Shown: positions 35,052-48,205, numbered from the stretch's first letter. The stretch is DNA of 64,000 bases from Dichomitus squalens LYAD-421 SS1 (GCF_000275845.1 NW_006766884.1:17254-81253); one strand, 5' to 3'. Notes: generated by a model not told the origin, from the letters alone. Made by a program: numbers and translations.

Positions 35052-38021
35052 ATGCCTACCCAGGAACGCGTGCCCAGCGGTGAGTGCCTACCCCGGTTGC
35101 TACGCTTGCCGACCTGCTCAATCCCGACCAGAAAAACCAGAGAGGCCGCTGCTAGTGGAGCTGAAGAATGGCAAGCTGGTCTTCAAGCAGAAGTCCCTCT
35201 CCTTCGAGAAGATGTCCGAGACCATGCAAGGTATGTGTCTTCCCGCGGCCCGTCCCATCGCGCGATTCGAGCATGCCGCCCGACAGAGATCGTCAACTTC
35301 CGCGAGATGCTCGAGGAGAGGCTGGCAGCCAAGCAATCACCCCTGACAGCCGTCCCGGACGAGCACAAACCCGTCATTGCCAAGCTTGTACACGAGAGGT
35401 GCGCGTCCCTTCTCGGTGGTTAGAGTGTGCTCACGCGTCCGGTTCAGCGACAAGACCCTGCAGGCCCTTGCAAGGCATATACAGCAAGAGCTTCTACCGA
35501 CCATGGACGAAGACGAGGAAGAAGACGCTACTCCCGCTGTCCTCCCGCTCGCCACGGTCGAGGATGCCATCAAGTCCGTCGCGAGACGTGTCAACTACGG
35601 CCTGGATAATCCTACCGAAGGTGGTAAGGTACCTGCTGCCTGGCTCATCTGGCGATGGGAGGTGTCGGATTCGTGTCGGGACTGGCTACCGAAGAATGCG
35701 AGGGAGAAGGTGGACAACAGGTATAGGGAGCGTCAGCAGGTGCGTTAGCGCGTCTCTCAACAAACTCGTCGCTTGCGCTGAAGCTGCTTCGTAGCTCAAA
35801 AGCGACGTGAAGACCCTGTTCGACTCCCTTGCCGAGAACGAGCAGATAGCCATCCTCGGGACGAAGTCCGTGCCCAAGACACCTGCCCGCGCGAAGCTCA
35901 ATGTTACGAATAGCATTTCCGACACAGAGATAATCGACCTGCGCGATAGCGCAATGAATCCTACCCCTCCTGCTCCATCCAAGGACGGTCCGGAGAACGG
36001 AGAGGTACGTGCTTCATGCGTCTAGCTTGCCCGCGTGGGTCTCAATTGGCGGCACGCAGGAGACTCAGCAAGACGGTCCTGAGAAGAAGGGTGCAGGAAG
36101 ACCAAAGAAACCGCTGGACACAGAGAAGGCGGCAGAAAAAGCGGCGAAGGTAAGCTCAGACTTCCGGTCATTTCCCATTTTGTATTCAAGCCTCGGATGT
36201 GTCCACGTAGGAGAAGGAACGGCAGGAAAAGAAGGCAGCGAAAGCCGAAAAGGAGAGGAAGGCCCTGGAGGCACAAGCAAAATCCCGCTCGATTATGGCT
36301 AGCTTCTTCGGCAAGGCCAAACCCTCTGCGAGTGCATCTCCCGCGAAGCCTCTGGCGTCCAAGGACGGCGAGAGCGGCTCTCCGGGACCGGCGACGGTGC
36401 AGTCAGACTTTCAACGGGCCTTTCGACCGTTCACTTTGAAGAAGGGCGCAGAACTCGCTCCTATTAACTGGTTCAGAGACCAGAGGAAACGGGAGCGTCA
36501 GAAGCGAAGGCTGGAGAGTCGGACGGAGGGGAACGTGATCGTCATAGAGGATGAGGACGAGCAGAATGATTCGGAGTTAGCGGACGTGGAGATGGAGGAT
36601 ATACAGGAGTCGGAAGCGCAGGGCCCTCGAGGTAAGCTCCCCAAGACGCATTCTCATCCACGGATTTCCGTACACAATCACACGACCGCAGAACATCTCC
36701 AGCACATCCTCGCTCGCCTACCCCCAGGCCTCCACTCGCCCCGCCGACGCCGCCAACCCGCCGGCTTCAAGATCTACCACCCCCTCCCCGTCCGCACGCT
36801 CATGGCGCAGCTCTCCGAGGCCGAGGTCGCGGGGGACGACACCGCCGTGCGGCGGCTGCTCGCGCTCCTGCGCGACCGCAGCGCGATCCCCGCCAAGGCG
36901 CTCTCCTTCCACGAGGACGCGCGACCGGGGTACTTCGGCACGTTCACGCGCTCGTCGCGCGAGATCGGGCCGCGCACGCCGTTCGCGCGGGACGCGGTGC
37001 AGGTCGACTACGGGCACGACTCCGGGGAGGAATGGGCGGAGGAGGACGCGGGGGAGGCGGACGACGTGCTCGACGACGGGGGCGAGGAGGAGGGCGCAGA
37101 GGACGAGCGGGACTCGGATCTGGACAGCTGGCTGGTGGACGACGATGAGGTCGAGGAGGAGGGGACGTCGGGAGGGGAGAGGGTGGGGTCTCCTGGCTCC
37201 CCGGAGCTCGAGCTGCTGCCGCTGCATGGGGCGGGGGCGAAGCGGAAGACGAAGGGGGAGGAGAAGGATGCAGAAAGGGGGGAAAGGGTCGGGGGAGGGA
37301 AGAAGAGGCGGGTCGTGGTCCCCCTCGTGCCGTTCTGCAAGGGCCCGGAGTGGGAGACGAGCATCGGGCAGTGCGCGTACGCGCCGTTCGGGGCGTACCG
37401 CATCCAGCTGTTCAACGGTGCGTGGTCACAGCATAGCCTGTGCGAGGTGGGTGCTGACGGTGACGACGTAGACACCCCGTTCCCCATCGACCCCTTCAAG
37501 TTCGTGTCGGCCCCCATCGAGCAGCAGGTCGCTGGCCCAAGCGGCCAACATAAGGCGCAGACGGCGGAAGGATTCGTCATCCCCGCCCTCCCTCCGCACC
37601 TCGCCAAGTCGAATCCGTTCGCCTCGAGCTCGTCGCCCTCCGCCTCTGCCTCCTCCGCGAGCCCCTTACCAAGCTCGGCCGGCGCGCCGGCGGGCGAGAA
37701 GACGAAGCGCATCGCGCAACCGCCCAAGAACCCGTTCCCGGAGGCGCACATGCCGCACCTGCTCGCGCGCATCGACGGGCTGGCGACGAGCAGCCTGCTG
37801 GGGATCGTAGAGACAGTGCACCGGGAGCTGCAGGAGCATAAGGTGAAGAAGAATGCAATCGAGGCGAAGGTGCGCGAGGTGGGCGAGAAGTGCAAGGAGA
37901 AGAAGGTGTGGGTCGTCAAGGCGGACGTGCGGGTGAGCTCTTGCCTTCTCTTGTTGTATCTGTACGGGGGAGAGGCGCTGATGGACGTGTGTTTCCGTAG
38001 GCGCAGTATGGGCTGTCGTGA
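35052..38021 (+). CDS. RLF2: Chromatin assembly factor 1 large subunit (p150/Cac1)
   Basis: PCNA-bound histone H3-H4 chaperone that deposits nucleosomes behind the replication fork. Ten exons from 35052 (35052-35079, 35132-35230, 35287-35398, 35448-35739, 35795-36004, 36060-36149, 36211-36631, 36692-37417, 37472-37932, 38001-38021) give 2460 nt, or 819 residues. Features: KNGKLVFKQKSLSFEKMSETMQ near the start, a short K/E/R-rich helix (about 278-302), then a PIP-like motif RSIMASFF (303-310) lacking the usual Gln. The CAF1A domain follows with LSFHEDARPGYFGTF and VDYGHDSGEEW, then an acidic tract and QLFNDTPFPIDPF. The last exon codes AQYGLS. An acceptor AG lies 2 nt before this ATG, so a further upstream exon (ATG at 34953) is possible; see findings. 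Confidence 0.88.
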
Positions 38022-38172
38022 GTCGTTGTCCGTGCCGAGAGGGGCGTTTCGTCACTTTCGTGTGTTGTCCGAGCGGTGCTGTTGTGGTGTATCATATAGG
38101 ACTTGTATATATTTCCACATCGCTAGCGTACAGATGTTTCAAGACATGATAGACAAGAAGGGAGGGTATAAG

Positions 38173-39008
38173 TTATGGGTAATGATACGAAGGACGAACC
38201 CGAGACTTCCTCATGGACGCGAGCCTCCAAAGCTCGTTAGCATACTCTTCGTCCGACTTCTTCCGGTCGTCGAATGTGAGGCAGTGGACATCTCCCGACT
38301 CTGCGCCTGTGAGCACGAGTCAGGATGAGGTCACACTGCAAAGAATACGCATATAAGCAGGTACTCACGAACAAGCATCCGCCCGCCCTTGTCCATGATC
38401 GGCTCGAACCCGAGTCCCTTGTACAGCGCAAGCCTCAGCCTAACGACGTGACAAAGGATCAGTCCCTGCGCGCTCGAACAGGCGCATCTACTCACGTAGT
38501 AGCATCGAGGTCGTGGTCTGCCGCAGGATCCGACGTCTCCAGTACGCGAGTCTCTTCCTTTAGTCGCGCGAGCTCCGCCTCCTTGCCTGCTAAAGCGCCC
38601 TCGGCGTCGTTGATGGCCTTTGCGAGCGAGAGGCGTGTGGCGTCGAGGTCGTTCATGTGCGCGACGTGCTCTTCCGCAGAGGGGATGGTCGACGGTCGGG
38701 TGGCGGATACGCGCGCAGCTTCGAGCACCTTGGCAAGCTCTGTAGCATAGGGGAGCATTCGCACGGCGGTAGAATGGGTGCGACGTAAGGAAACTCACGT
38801 TTGAGTTTAGCATGAGCATCGTGCAGTTCCTTCTGCCGCGCGTCCTGCTTCAGAGCCATCTGCTCCTCCGCGGCGGCGATAGTGAGGTAGTCGTCCTCTG
38901 GGTCGATGATGGGGACCATCTCCCGGATGGCTTTCCTACACGGACTTCAGCTTCATGGCTGATAGGAGTGCGGCCAACGTACACGGTATCCTTGATGTTG
39001 ATAGACAT
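38173..39008 (-). CDS. SPC24: Kinetochore protein Spc24
   Basis: Subunit of the NDC80 complex; dimerises with Spc25 and anchors the complex to the inner kinetochore. Exons 38983-39008, 38799-38935, 38496-38739, 38369-38439 and 38173-38306 give 612 nt, or 203 residues. Residues about 25-130 form a heptad-rich coiled coil (AEEQMALKQDARQKELHDAH, later LAKAINDAEGALAGKEAELA). The C-terminal globular domain begins LRLALYKGLGFEPIMDKGG and contains SGDVHCLTFDDR and YANELWRLA, matching the Spc24 fold signature. Tail-to-tail with the CAF-1 gene (151 bp); divergent from CRM1. Confidence 0.88.
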
Positions 39009-39843
39009 GGTCGGACTGTCGGTGTAGAACGTAAAGATTGTGGCCGGCATCCGAGTCGCCGTCGAAGACGTTGTACAACACGTGTGACGGGACACAACGC
39101 GATCACATGACGCCGGTCACGCGGAAAGGAGTTGGGGGGACGGAGGATGACACATGCACAAGATCTATGTAGAGGCTGGAGCAGTCGTCGTCGATGACAA
39201 ACACACAACCTTGCACAAATTGGACATCGGCCGGAGATCTGCCAGTGGTGGCTAGCTCACTGCAGCTCGACAAGTCCCCCTCCCCAGCGCGCCTCATGGA
39301 TTCCTCATGCCCCCTTTCCCATCATCATGAATTCATCTGTAGTGGTCCATAGCACGTACCGTATGCATCCGCTTCATGTTTACAGGCGAACACGAAATTC
39401 TGTTCCACTAGCCGAGATGCAGGGACGCGTATGTGCTATGGACGACTATAGTGGTCAATCATCTTCAATCATCTGTCCATACGTCCTAAACAGCCTCAAA
39501 CAAATGACGATGGCGCATCAAAAACCGCTGTATTCGCTGTCGATCTTACCGAGGCCCTGCTTGAGTGCGCGTACTGCCACAGGCGCCCAACTTGTTACCC
39601 TTCATAATCACTTGGTAAGCACGACCAGCCCTCAACCCTCTTATGGCACTATGGGGCAATATCTGAGTTTGAATTTGACTTATGTGCCGAAGGAAGCCAG
39701 ATAAGACAAGATCTAATCCCCTAGATCTCACCCTCTGCCCATTGACCGCCACAGCCTTTGGCTCTCCGAGGTTCCGTCAGCAGTTCGACATCGACCACGA
39801 CTACGACTACTTCCGTAACGCGTCCATCGATCCACTTGCCACC
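39009..39843. promoter_or_regulatory. Divergent upstream region, SPC24/CRM1
   Basis: 835 bp between two start codons, the longest of the head-to-head spacers. ACGCGT occurs at 39425-39430 and 39818-39823. No TATA box and no open frame worth calling. Confidence 0.45.
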
Positions 39844-42800
39844 ATGGAGGTATGTCGCGCACTCCTCCACGACTCTCGCGCCTGGGTTCACTGTCTTGCA
39901 GGGCATTCTCGACTTCTCCGCAGAGTTCGATGTCTCGCTCATGGACAGAGTGGTGATGGCTTTCTATTCAGGAGTTGGCCAGGAGGTGCGTGTTGCATCC
40001 ATTCACACGCGTTCATTCCGACCTGATATGCGATCTACGTGACAGCAACAACTGGCCCAGCAAGTTTTGACTCAATTTCAAGATAGCCCAGACGCCTGGA
40101 CCAGGGTACCTGATATCCTCGAACGCTCGTCGTTTCCGCAGACGAAGGTACGATCACATCATCTACAACATTGTCCCGTCAAGCGGTTTGTGCTGAGACG
40201 CTTCCAGTACATTGGTCTGCAGATTCTGGAGAAGTTGATCAACACGAGGTGGAAGTCACTTCCCGAGGGTCAGCGGCAAGGTGCGTGGTTCGTATAGTGG
40301 CACAACTCCGTGCTTCTCATCTGTTCTTGTCTTAGGCATCCGGAACTTTGTCGTCGGGATCACGGTGAAGGTCGCGTCGGATGAGGCGACAATGCGGAGA
40401 GAAAAGACCTACTTGAACAAGTTGAACCTCGCGCTCGTTCAGGTGCGTCCCTCGTCTGTGTATATGGAGCTACACGACATAACCATGGCCTCCCATGATA
40501 TCAGATCCTCAAGCAGGAGTGGCCGCACAATTGGCCAATGTTCATCCCGGAGCTCGTCGAGTCCTCGAAGACGAATCTCTCGTTATGCGAGAACAACATG
40601 GTGATCCTCAAGCTCCTGTCTGAGGAAATCTTCGACTACTCGGCCGAGCAGATGACGCAGGCCAAGGTCAAAAACTTGAAGAACCAGATGTGCGGCGAGT
40701 TCTCCGAGATCTTCAAGCTCTGTTCAGAGATTTTGGAGGAGGCCCAGAAGACGTCCCTGATCAGGGCAACCCTGGAGACGCTGCTTAGATTCCTTAACTG
40801 GATCCCTCTGGGTTACATCTTCGAGACGACTATCATTGACCTGCTTCTAAACCGGGTGGGTTATAGCGTTGCTCGTCTGCTGTCCGACCACCTGTGAATT
40901 GACTTCCCTTGTATAGTTCCTGGAGGCACCCGACTTCCGGAATGTCACCCTCAAGTGTTTGGCGGAGATTGCGGCTCTGAATGTAGGCCCAGAATACGAT
41001 CCCAAATTCGTCATTCTGTTCGCTATGGTCATGACCTCTGTGAACCGCATGATCCCTCCGAGCACCAACATCGCGCAGGCGTACGCGAATGCTGGCGACG
41101 CTGGCCAGGAGCTCGTCCTCAATCTTGCCCTCTTCCTATCCAACTTCTTGTCCACGCATCTGCGTGCGGTCGAGACTGAGCAGAACCGCGATGTTCTTTT
41201 GAACGCGCATCTATATATGGTCAAGATCTCGCAGGTGGACGAGCGCGAGATCTTCAAGATTTGCTTGGAATACTGGCTGAAGCTCGTAGCGGAGCTCTAT
41301 GAGGAGATCCAGAGCCTGCCGATCGGCGACAGCGGGCTGCTCATGGGGCTCAGCTTGGGTAGCACGAACTCGATGCTGAACGGCCAGTCGTTGCGCAAGA
41401 ACATCTACAGCGACGTGCTTTCCAATCTTCGGCTCGTGGTGATCGAGAAGATGGTCAAGCCCGAGGAGGTGCGTATCTGGCTTCTGACCCCGTTACACTA
41501 CGTCCTCGCCTGACCCTATTCATCACCCATATTCATTTGGTCCGTACATTAGGTTCTTATTGTCGAGAACGAGGAAGGCGAGATCGTTCGAGAATTCATG
41601 AAGGAGAGCGACACTATCGTGCTTTACAAATCAATGCGCGAGCTTCTCGTGTACTTGACCCACCTGGACGTGGCGGACACCGAAAACATCTTGACAGAGA
41701 AGCTCCAGAAGCAGGTCGACGGCTCGGAGTGGTCTTGGCAGAACCTAAACACGCTCTGTTGGGCCATCGGTTCTATCTCCGGCGCCATGAGTACGTGCTT
41801 CATTTTCGCGCTTAGGCTTGGTGTTTCATGTTAACGAGGCTCACGCAGACGAGGAGACGGAGAAGCGCTTCTTGGTTACAGTCATCAAGGATCTGCTCGG
41901 ACTCTGTGAGATCAAGCGCGGGAAAGACAACAAGGCCGTCGTCGCGTCCGATATCATGTACATTGTTGGCCAGTATCCCCGGTTCTTGAAGGCGCACTGG
42001 AAGTTCTTGAAGACCGTCGTCAACAAGTTGTTCGAGTTCATGCACGAGACGCACGAAGGTAATGGTCGTGACTCGCGGGATTGCGACAGATGCTGAAACG
42101 AGGCGCGTGCGACAGGCGTGCAGGACATGGCTTGTGACACGTTCATCAAGATCGCGCAGAAGTGCCGGCGTCACTTTGTGATGCAACAGTCAGGAGAGTC
42201 CGAGCCCTTTGTGGACGAAATTCTGCGGTTGCTGCATCGAATCACCGTCGACTTATCGCCGCAGCAGGTACGCGGCCCATTTCTCCGCTGATGTCAAAAA
42301 CCCTAATTGTCGCGTATCAGGTCCACACATTCTACGAGGCCGTTGGATACATGATCTCCGCTCAGCCGAACAAGCCTCAGCAGGAGAAGCTGATTGCGAA
42401 ACTCATGGAGCTGCCCAACAATGCGGTACGCGCCGCGCCCGCACCCTGCAGAACAGAGTTTTTACTCATATGACGTGCAGTGGGATTCCCTCATGGCCCA
42501 GGCGGCGCAGAACATGGACGTGTTGAGCAGCCCTGACAACATCAAGATCTTGTCCAACGTCCTGAAGACCAACGTTTCAGCGTGCACGTCCATCGGCACG
42601 TTCTACCTTCCCCAAATTGGGAGGATATTCTTGGACATGCTTGGTTTGTACAAGGCCGTCAGCGGTATCATCAGCGAGACCGTTGCCCGAGAAGGTACGT
42701 CGGCCCTGGGGCTCGTTGGCAGTTCGAGCGGCCAGCTCACACAGATGGGAAGGCCTCATTGCGACCAAGACGCCGAAAGTTCGGCAGCTCCGAACAATCA

Positions 42801-44026
42801 AAAAGGAAATCCTCAAGTTGATGGAGACGTTCGTCAAGAAATCGGAGGACCTCGAGATCGTGAACAGCAATTTCATGCCGCCCTTGCTAGACGCGATCCT
42901 GGGCGACTACAACCGCAACGTGCCCGCGGCACGCGATGCGGAGGTGCTGAACGTCATGGCCACGATTATCGGCCGCCTGGGGGTACGGACTTCTTCGGGG
43001 CTTCCCTGCATCGCCTCGGCGTTCCCGCTTGCTAATTTGTCTGATCTAGCCCCTGCTCACACCTCAAGTGCCTGCGATCCTAGACGCCGTCTTCGAGCCG
43101 ACATTGAACATGATCAACCAGGACTTTGCGGAGTTCCCAGAGCACCGTGTCGGGTTCTTCAAGCTGCTGCGTGCCATTAACTTGCACTGCTTCCCAGGTG
43201 CGCACATGGCGGCTCCACGCTCTACGCCCGAACGATCACACGCTAACAATACCTGCAGCCCTGTTGACCCTTCCACCGGCGCAGTTCAAGCTGTTCATGG
43301 ACAGCATCATCTGGGCTATCAAGCACACGATGCGGGATATAGCCGAGACGGGCCTGAATCGTATGCCTTCCATTGTTACGCTCGGAAGTTATGTCAGACT
43401 GACTCAAGCGCGTGGCGGCGATAGTGTGTCTGGAAGTCGTCAACAACTTCGCTGGCGCCGATCCGGCGGTAGCGAACGCGTTCTTCCAGCAGTACTTTTT
43501 GAGTATCATGCAAGACATCTTCTACGTTCTGACGGATACGGATCACAAGAGCGGCTTCAAACTCCAATCGCTGCTGCTCGCGCGGATGTTCCAGCTCGTC
43601 GAGACGAACCAGATTTCCGTCCCGCTGTTCGATCCCGCAGCAGTGCCTGACCCAACGATCAGCAACGCGGTATTTTTGCGCGAGTACACGGCGAACCTGC
43701 TCAAGTCTGCGTTCCCACATGTCCAAAAGTGGGTTATCTTCGCTTCTGCGGCGATTGGATGGTCTTCTGATGTGATGGTCAGTTCGCAAATCCAGACGTT
43801 CGTCCTTTCTTTGGGCGAGTTCCACAGCGATATCAACCGGTTCAAGCTTGCGCTTCGCGACTTCCTGGTGCAGCTCAAGGAGTTCTCTGGGGATAACGCG
43901 GACCTGTACCTCGAAGAAAAGGAGCTGGAGGCCCAGCGCAAGGCGCAAGCGGAGCGCGAAGCTGCGATGCGCATCCCGGGAATGCTCAAGCCGTCGCAGC
44001 TCGAGGACAAGGACGAGGATATTTGA
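39844..44026 (+). CDS. CRM1: Exportin-1 (CRM1)
   Basis: Karyopherin that exports leucine-rich NES cargo with RanGTP. I traced 17 exons with introns of about 50-85 bp; the product is about 1080 residues, the normal size. It begins [20 protein letters not shown]. Conserved blocks include [162 protein letters not shown] and [17 protein letters not shown]. The NES groove carries Cys in [15 protein letters not shown], the leptomycin B target. The C-terminal tail ends in acidic DKDEDI. The last intron (about 43728-43779) is in frame and could be misread as coding. Confidence 0.97.
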
Positions 44027-45724
44027 CGGACAAACGCGCGCGCATCGTCTCTGCATGACTGACTTATCTGTATGATAGACATTCCCATCTCGGTTCTGTT
44101 CACTTTCGAGTCGCGCTTGACTGATTGTTTTTGCTGCCGCTTGCTCCTCTCAATCACCCCTGCCCCCTGAGCGCCATGCATTCCCCCTGCCCCTTACTCC
44201 CCAGGTTTTGCCCTGTCCCCCGAACCCCACAGCCTCCCAGATCGTTCGTGTCATTGGGTTGCGGGGCCCATGTCGCGCCCGGCCCCGTCCCGTCCCTCGT
44301 CTTGCCAGCAGCCCTCTGTAACCTTGCTATCGCCATCTCGCTGTTCACCGCATCTACAACACATGTAACAATAGCTTATGACCGAGGAATACAAGAGACT
44401 AAGTAGTAATGTATCTGTGCTCCGATGGAGGCATGCCGGCCCGGGCCCGGGACCCACAGAGACGGCGCGTCTTGGCTTGGATCGTCGAGGGGGTTCTCGC
44501 GCCGGTCTGTAGTGGCCACTGCATGGTTGTGACCAGTGAATTGTATGGCTGTGGCCAGTGAATTGTATCGTTGTCCCATGGTCGCCAAGGGTCGGACAGC
44601 CCTTCACTCTTCTCATTGCTTCACAGATACAGCCGCAGCCCGCGGCCAGGACTTCAGCTGCCGACACGGAATGGATGCACGCTATTCCAAATGTGGGCTG
44701 AGCGCCCGAACACTGCTGTGTACCATGTTGCCCGATGACGTCCTCTTGACTCTCCGTTGAACATTGAACATTAAACTCAAGGTTACTTCGCAGATGAGTT
44801 TCGTAAAGACGCCGTTATTGACATGGTCGAGTGAATGGGACGCATATGACGCATCCTCTGCTGGGAGGAGCTCGGAGGCGTCAGCGCTTGCTCGATGTTT
44901 CGAGGTTATACATAGCATAGTCTTGCGATACAGAGTGGCGCGCCGAACGGTCCTCGAGGCAGCTGAGATATGCCTCGTTCTATGGAAGACCAGGAGGGTT
45001 CCTTCAGAAACTGATGAAACATACGCGGGATTGGCTTCTCTACCACTGGAATTGTCGCCGACATGAATGAGACGCTGAGAATCGGAGCAGGTAAACGTGC
45101 GTTGCGCTGTCATTGCTGGGAGATCGTTTGTGCGTCCTATGTGAGCGGGAGCGTCAATGACATGAACGCCTTCCCTGGTGGGCGAACCCAGCATTCTTCG
45201 ATGTCCACCAGCCCCCACTGCATCCGAATCGAAGGCCTCACTGAGTGTTGCCTGACAAGCCGAGACTACGCGCTCGGGTAAGGCGATCGCGGGAGAAAAT
45301 GAGAGAAGGAGTGATTTCGAAATGTGCACTCTTCTGACAGTGTTTCCCCTGGCGACGAACCTAATTGAAGTAACGACACTCAATACAGCCATCTCATTGC
45401 TTGTGGAAATGGTGAGGACACTGAGGCGGCGTTGTCGGTCAGTTGTACTTGAAGCAGGAGTTAGCATCGTCCGGGTGAACAATCCGCCGCCTATCCCAGG
45501 TTGTGGGATCGGCTAGAGACTTTGAATCTCAGCGACGGAGTAAATCTTGCAATGCGAAAAGAGTGTGCTGATCGCTATCGGGCATAGCCGACGAGATACC
45601 ATCTGCGAGCAGCCAGGGCGTCTTCACCATCTAGCTCCGCTTGCCATTACGTCCACCTTCGCGGGCGGCCACACCGTTCGATCCTGCCGTTGCACGTCCT
45701 TCATATTCTACTTAACGCTTCGAG
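44027..45724. other. Intergenic 1.7 kb, CRM1 to TMA20
   Basis: The CRM1 3' UTR and unassigned DNA. Two direct copies of a 21-bp unit (tgtgRccagtgaattgtatSg) lie at about 44527-44568. A 266-codon open frame on the minus strand (44682-45482) has no recognisable domain; see rejected items. Confidence 0.5.
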
Positions 45725-46549
45725 ATGTTCAAAAAGTGCGCAGGCACGATGCACATGTGCCGCGGCCTCGTGGATTCGCTGACAATGTGACTGGATGAAT
45801 CTCCGCAGGTTTCAGCCCTCAGCCGACGTCTCGGGACAAGTCAGCGTGAAGACCTCAGTCCAGCGGTCTATCAGGTCTAACATTCTCGCGCAATGGAAAA
45901 TCAACCCGGAGACCTTCGACCAGATATGGCCCAAGAAGGAGTCCCTCACGCTCGTCAAGTGGTCAGTCCTCTTCCACCGATCGCTCTCCTAGATCGCTGG
46001 AAGGCAATGGTCGATGTCCGACGATTCTATTTCCTTACGCGTCTGCCTTTGCCGCACATAGCAGAGACCATATCTCTATCTACACACTCCACGGCGAGCC
46101 GCTCTTCTTCCAACATTTCGACGGTCCATTCTTCCCCACGTTGAGGCTGCTGCACAAATGTACGTGTTCGCTCTTGCTAAGTCTCTCATGGGTCGAGATG
46201 GCGTCATACCTTCCTCTGGAAACTTCACGCTGACCTATTGTCCTATCCGCTTGTAGACCCTTTCATTCTGCCCGCTGTGAAGGTCGACCGCGGGGCCATT
46301 CGCTTCCTGCTCGCAGGCGCCCATATGATGTGCCCAGGGTTCACGTCAGCGGGAGGCTACCTTCCACCAGCAGACCAAGCGCTACCTGCCAACACGCCTG
46401 TCGCTATCCATGCCGAAGGCAAGGAGCACGCGGCCGGCATCGGCATCACCAAGCTAGGCACGGAGGAAATCAAGAGCGTCAACAAGGGTGTCGGGGTGGA
46501 AACGGTAACGTATCTTGGAGATGATTTGTGGAAGCTGCAACAGCTGTAG
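45725..46549 (+). CDS. TMA20: Translation machinery-associated protein 20 (MCTS1 homologue)
   Basis: Ribosome-associated PUA-domain protein that, with Tma22/DENR, recycles 40S subunits and supports re-initiation. Exons 45725-45735, 45809-45961, 46062-46159 and 46257-46549 give 555 nt, or 184 residues, the normal length. It starts MFKKFQPSADVSGQVSVKTSVQR and continues with PKKESLTLVKC, LFFQHFDGPFFPTLRLLHKY, VDRGAIRFLLAGAHMMCPG, TPVAIHAEGKEHAAGIG and VNKGVGVETVTYLGDDLW. The PUA domain covers about residues 93-175. The first coding exon is only 11 nt. Confidence 0.95.
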
Positions 46550-47621
46550 TTTGATCGTGCGTTATAGGCTCCGTGCGCGCTGTTGACGAAGTGTATGTGC
46601 TGTATCACTAGTCGTGTGTCAATGCTCTGCCCCATCCTCCGGATTCTACTCGTCCGTACGTTCCGCATCTGGTGACCGATCGTCATATTGTCCTTGTTTT
46701 CAAGAGCCTTGAGTTGGCTTAGACCTCACAGGCCCAGTTGCATAGACACTACCAAAGCCTGACGCGATATCAATGGAATCTCACAGTACACGAGAAGTAC
46801 AATACACGCGGAACCGATCAAAGCTTGTACGCACGTAGTTGTGGATGATAACGGCAGGCCGGTCCTGCGGATCGTGGCACGAAGCCTTGCGGACCGCGTC
46901 GATCGACAGTCGACAGCAGCGCGCTCGGGTCCTTTCTATCCCTCGTTGCCTGCTTCGCGACTTGACATATCGGTAGAATTTCTTTCTACCGGTCTTGCTC
47001 GCTGCTTCCGACCGCATTGATGTGCGTCAGCGCCGAATGGTATGGGCGTTACCTCGATCTCAGAAGGGCGAGCATTGAACCTTATTCACAGGCTGGGTTC
47101 TGGCTCGTCAAAGCAGAGATGTAAGGGAAGGTGGGACCGGCACTACACGATGATATCACTAGTTGCGTGCACCGATCCGGGCGAAGTCCACAAGCTTGCA
47201 GTGTCGCCGCCCCCATCACTGTTGACCCAGTGCGCACCGTTGGACCAGCTGCCCGATCACACAAGGCCGACATTCTGACTGTTATCTCAACAGGGAAGTT
47301 GACTACTCCCAGCTCATCCTGGGCGTATCGGGTCTCCTGGTCCCTGTCCGAATCCGCGTGTCACTGAGGATGTCAGATGGCAGGTCTACGAGATCGTGGG
47401 TCAGTATTCACGTTGCGCAGGTCCAGCCCCTTCCCGTGATGTCGATTGCATCAGGCAAGCGTCAAGGTGCGTTTGAGACGCTCCGACTGGATGTCATTGA
47501 ATATATAGCTCATCCTGCCTCGTCCCCTTGCAGCCTATCCACGTCCTTCCTGACCTTGGCTGGTTGTCCGTGGAACGCTCCGGCACCGTGTCGTGGTCCA
47601 TCACTTCTCCAGCACTCCGCG
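46550..47621. other. Intergenic 1.1 kb, TMA20 to first Zn-cluster gene
   Basis: No gene recognised. A TATATA box at 47502-47507 serves the next gene. Confidence 0.5.
47502..47507 (+). promoter_or_regulatory. TATA box of Zn-cluster gene 1
   Basis: TATATA 114 bp upstream of the start codon at 47622. Confidence 0.4.
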
Positions 47622-48205
47622 ATGTCTTCCGAACAATCCAAGCCGCAACCCTGCAATAGCTGCCGTTGGCGCAAAGGTACGCGTCTTTTCCCCACCCCAC
47701 GGTGTCTAACGCGCCTTTCGCGCTGAGAGTCGCACAACTTCATACCCAGTCAAGTGCCTGCAGAAAGAGGGCGCGGAGCGTTGTCATGAGTGTCACAAGC
47801 GAGGCGAGGCCTGCGAGCGCGGCAGCAGATCCGCAGTGGCTAACAATTCGCCTTGCGAGGAATGGTGAGCGTCCGCCGGTCCTTCGCGTGGTCGCCAGGT
47901 GCAACCGTTGCTGACACGGTGTCGGACGCGGTACCAGCAAACGCGCTCATGTGGCATGCGACATGCCAAGGTCAGGTCCGTGTGCCCGTTGCGGGTACTT
48001 GGGCCAGACGTGTACCCGTGCGGTGGCTGGTTGTGGTGAGTGTCGACCGTGTTCCATTGTCCGTTAGTGTCACTGACGACAGTGGCGCCCCATCCCAGGC
48101 AGTCCGGCTGCCAATCCGACGGGCGGGGCAGCACCTTCTATCTCGTCCGATGATCCGCTGTCGTCGAGGAAGCCCTTCTTCGACGTCGTGCTGAACCAAG
48201 GCTGA
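47622..48205 (+). CDS. Small tandem double Zn(II)2Cys6 protein, copy 1
   Basis: Predicted DNA-binding protein of only 124 residues with two fungal binuclear zinc clusters in a row. Exons 47622-47676, 47750-47864, 47938-48035 and 48099-48205 sum to 375 nt. Cluster 1 uses Cys11, 14, 21, 30, 33, 40 (CX2CX6CX8CX2CX6C; CNSCRWRKVKC at its start). Cluster 2 uses Cys54, 57, 64, 72, 75, 82 (CX2CX6CX7CX2CX6C; CEECKRAHVAC). The basic loop between the second and third Cys is typical of DNA contact. A 13-residue linker joins the clusters. The tail ends PFFDVVLNQG, like copy 3. There is no fungal_trans (MHR) domain or coiled coil. Intron 3 must use the second of two AGs (48097-48098) to reach that tail. 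Confidence 0.8.

Noticed and set aside
44682..45482. 266-codon minus-strand open frame
   Set aside because: Long and intron-free, but no recognisable motif, low-complexity composition and no CT-rich leader. Could be real; a BLASTP search or RNA-seq would decide.
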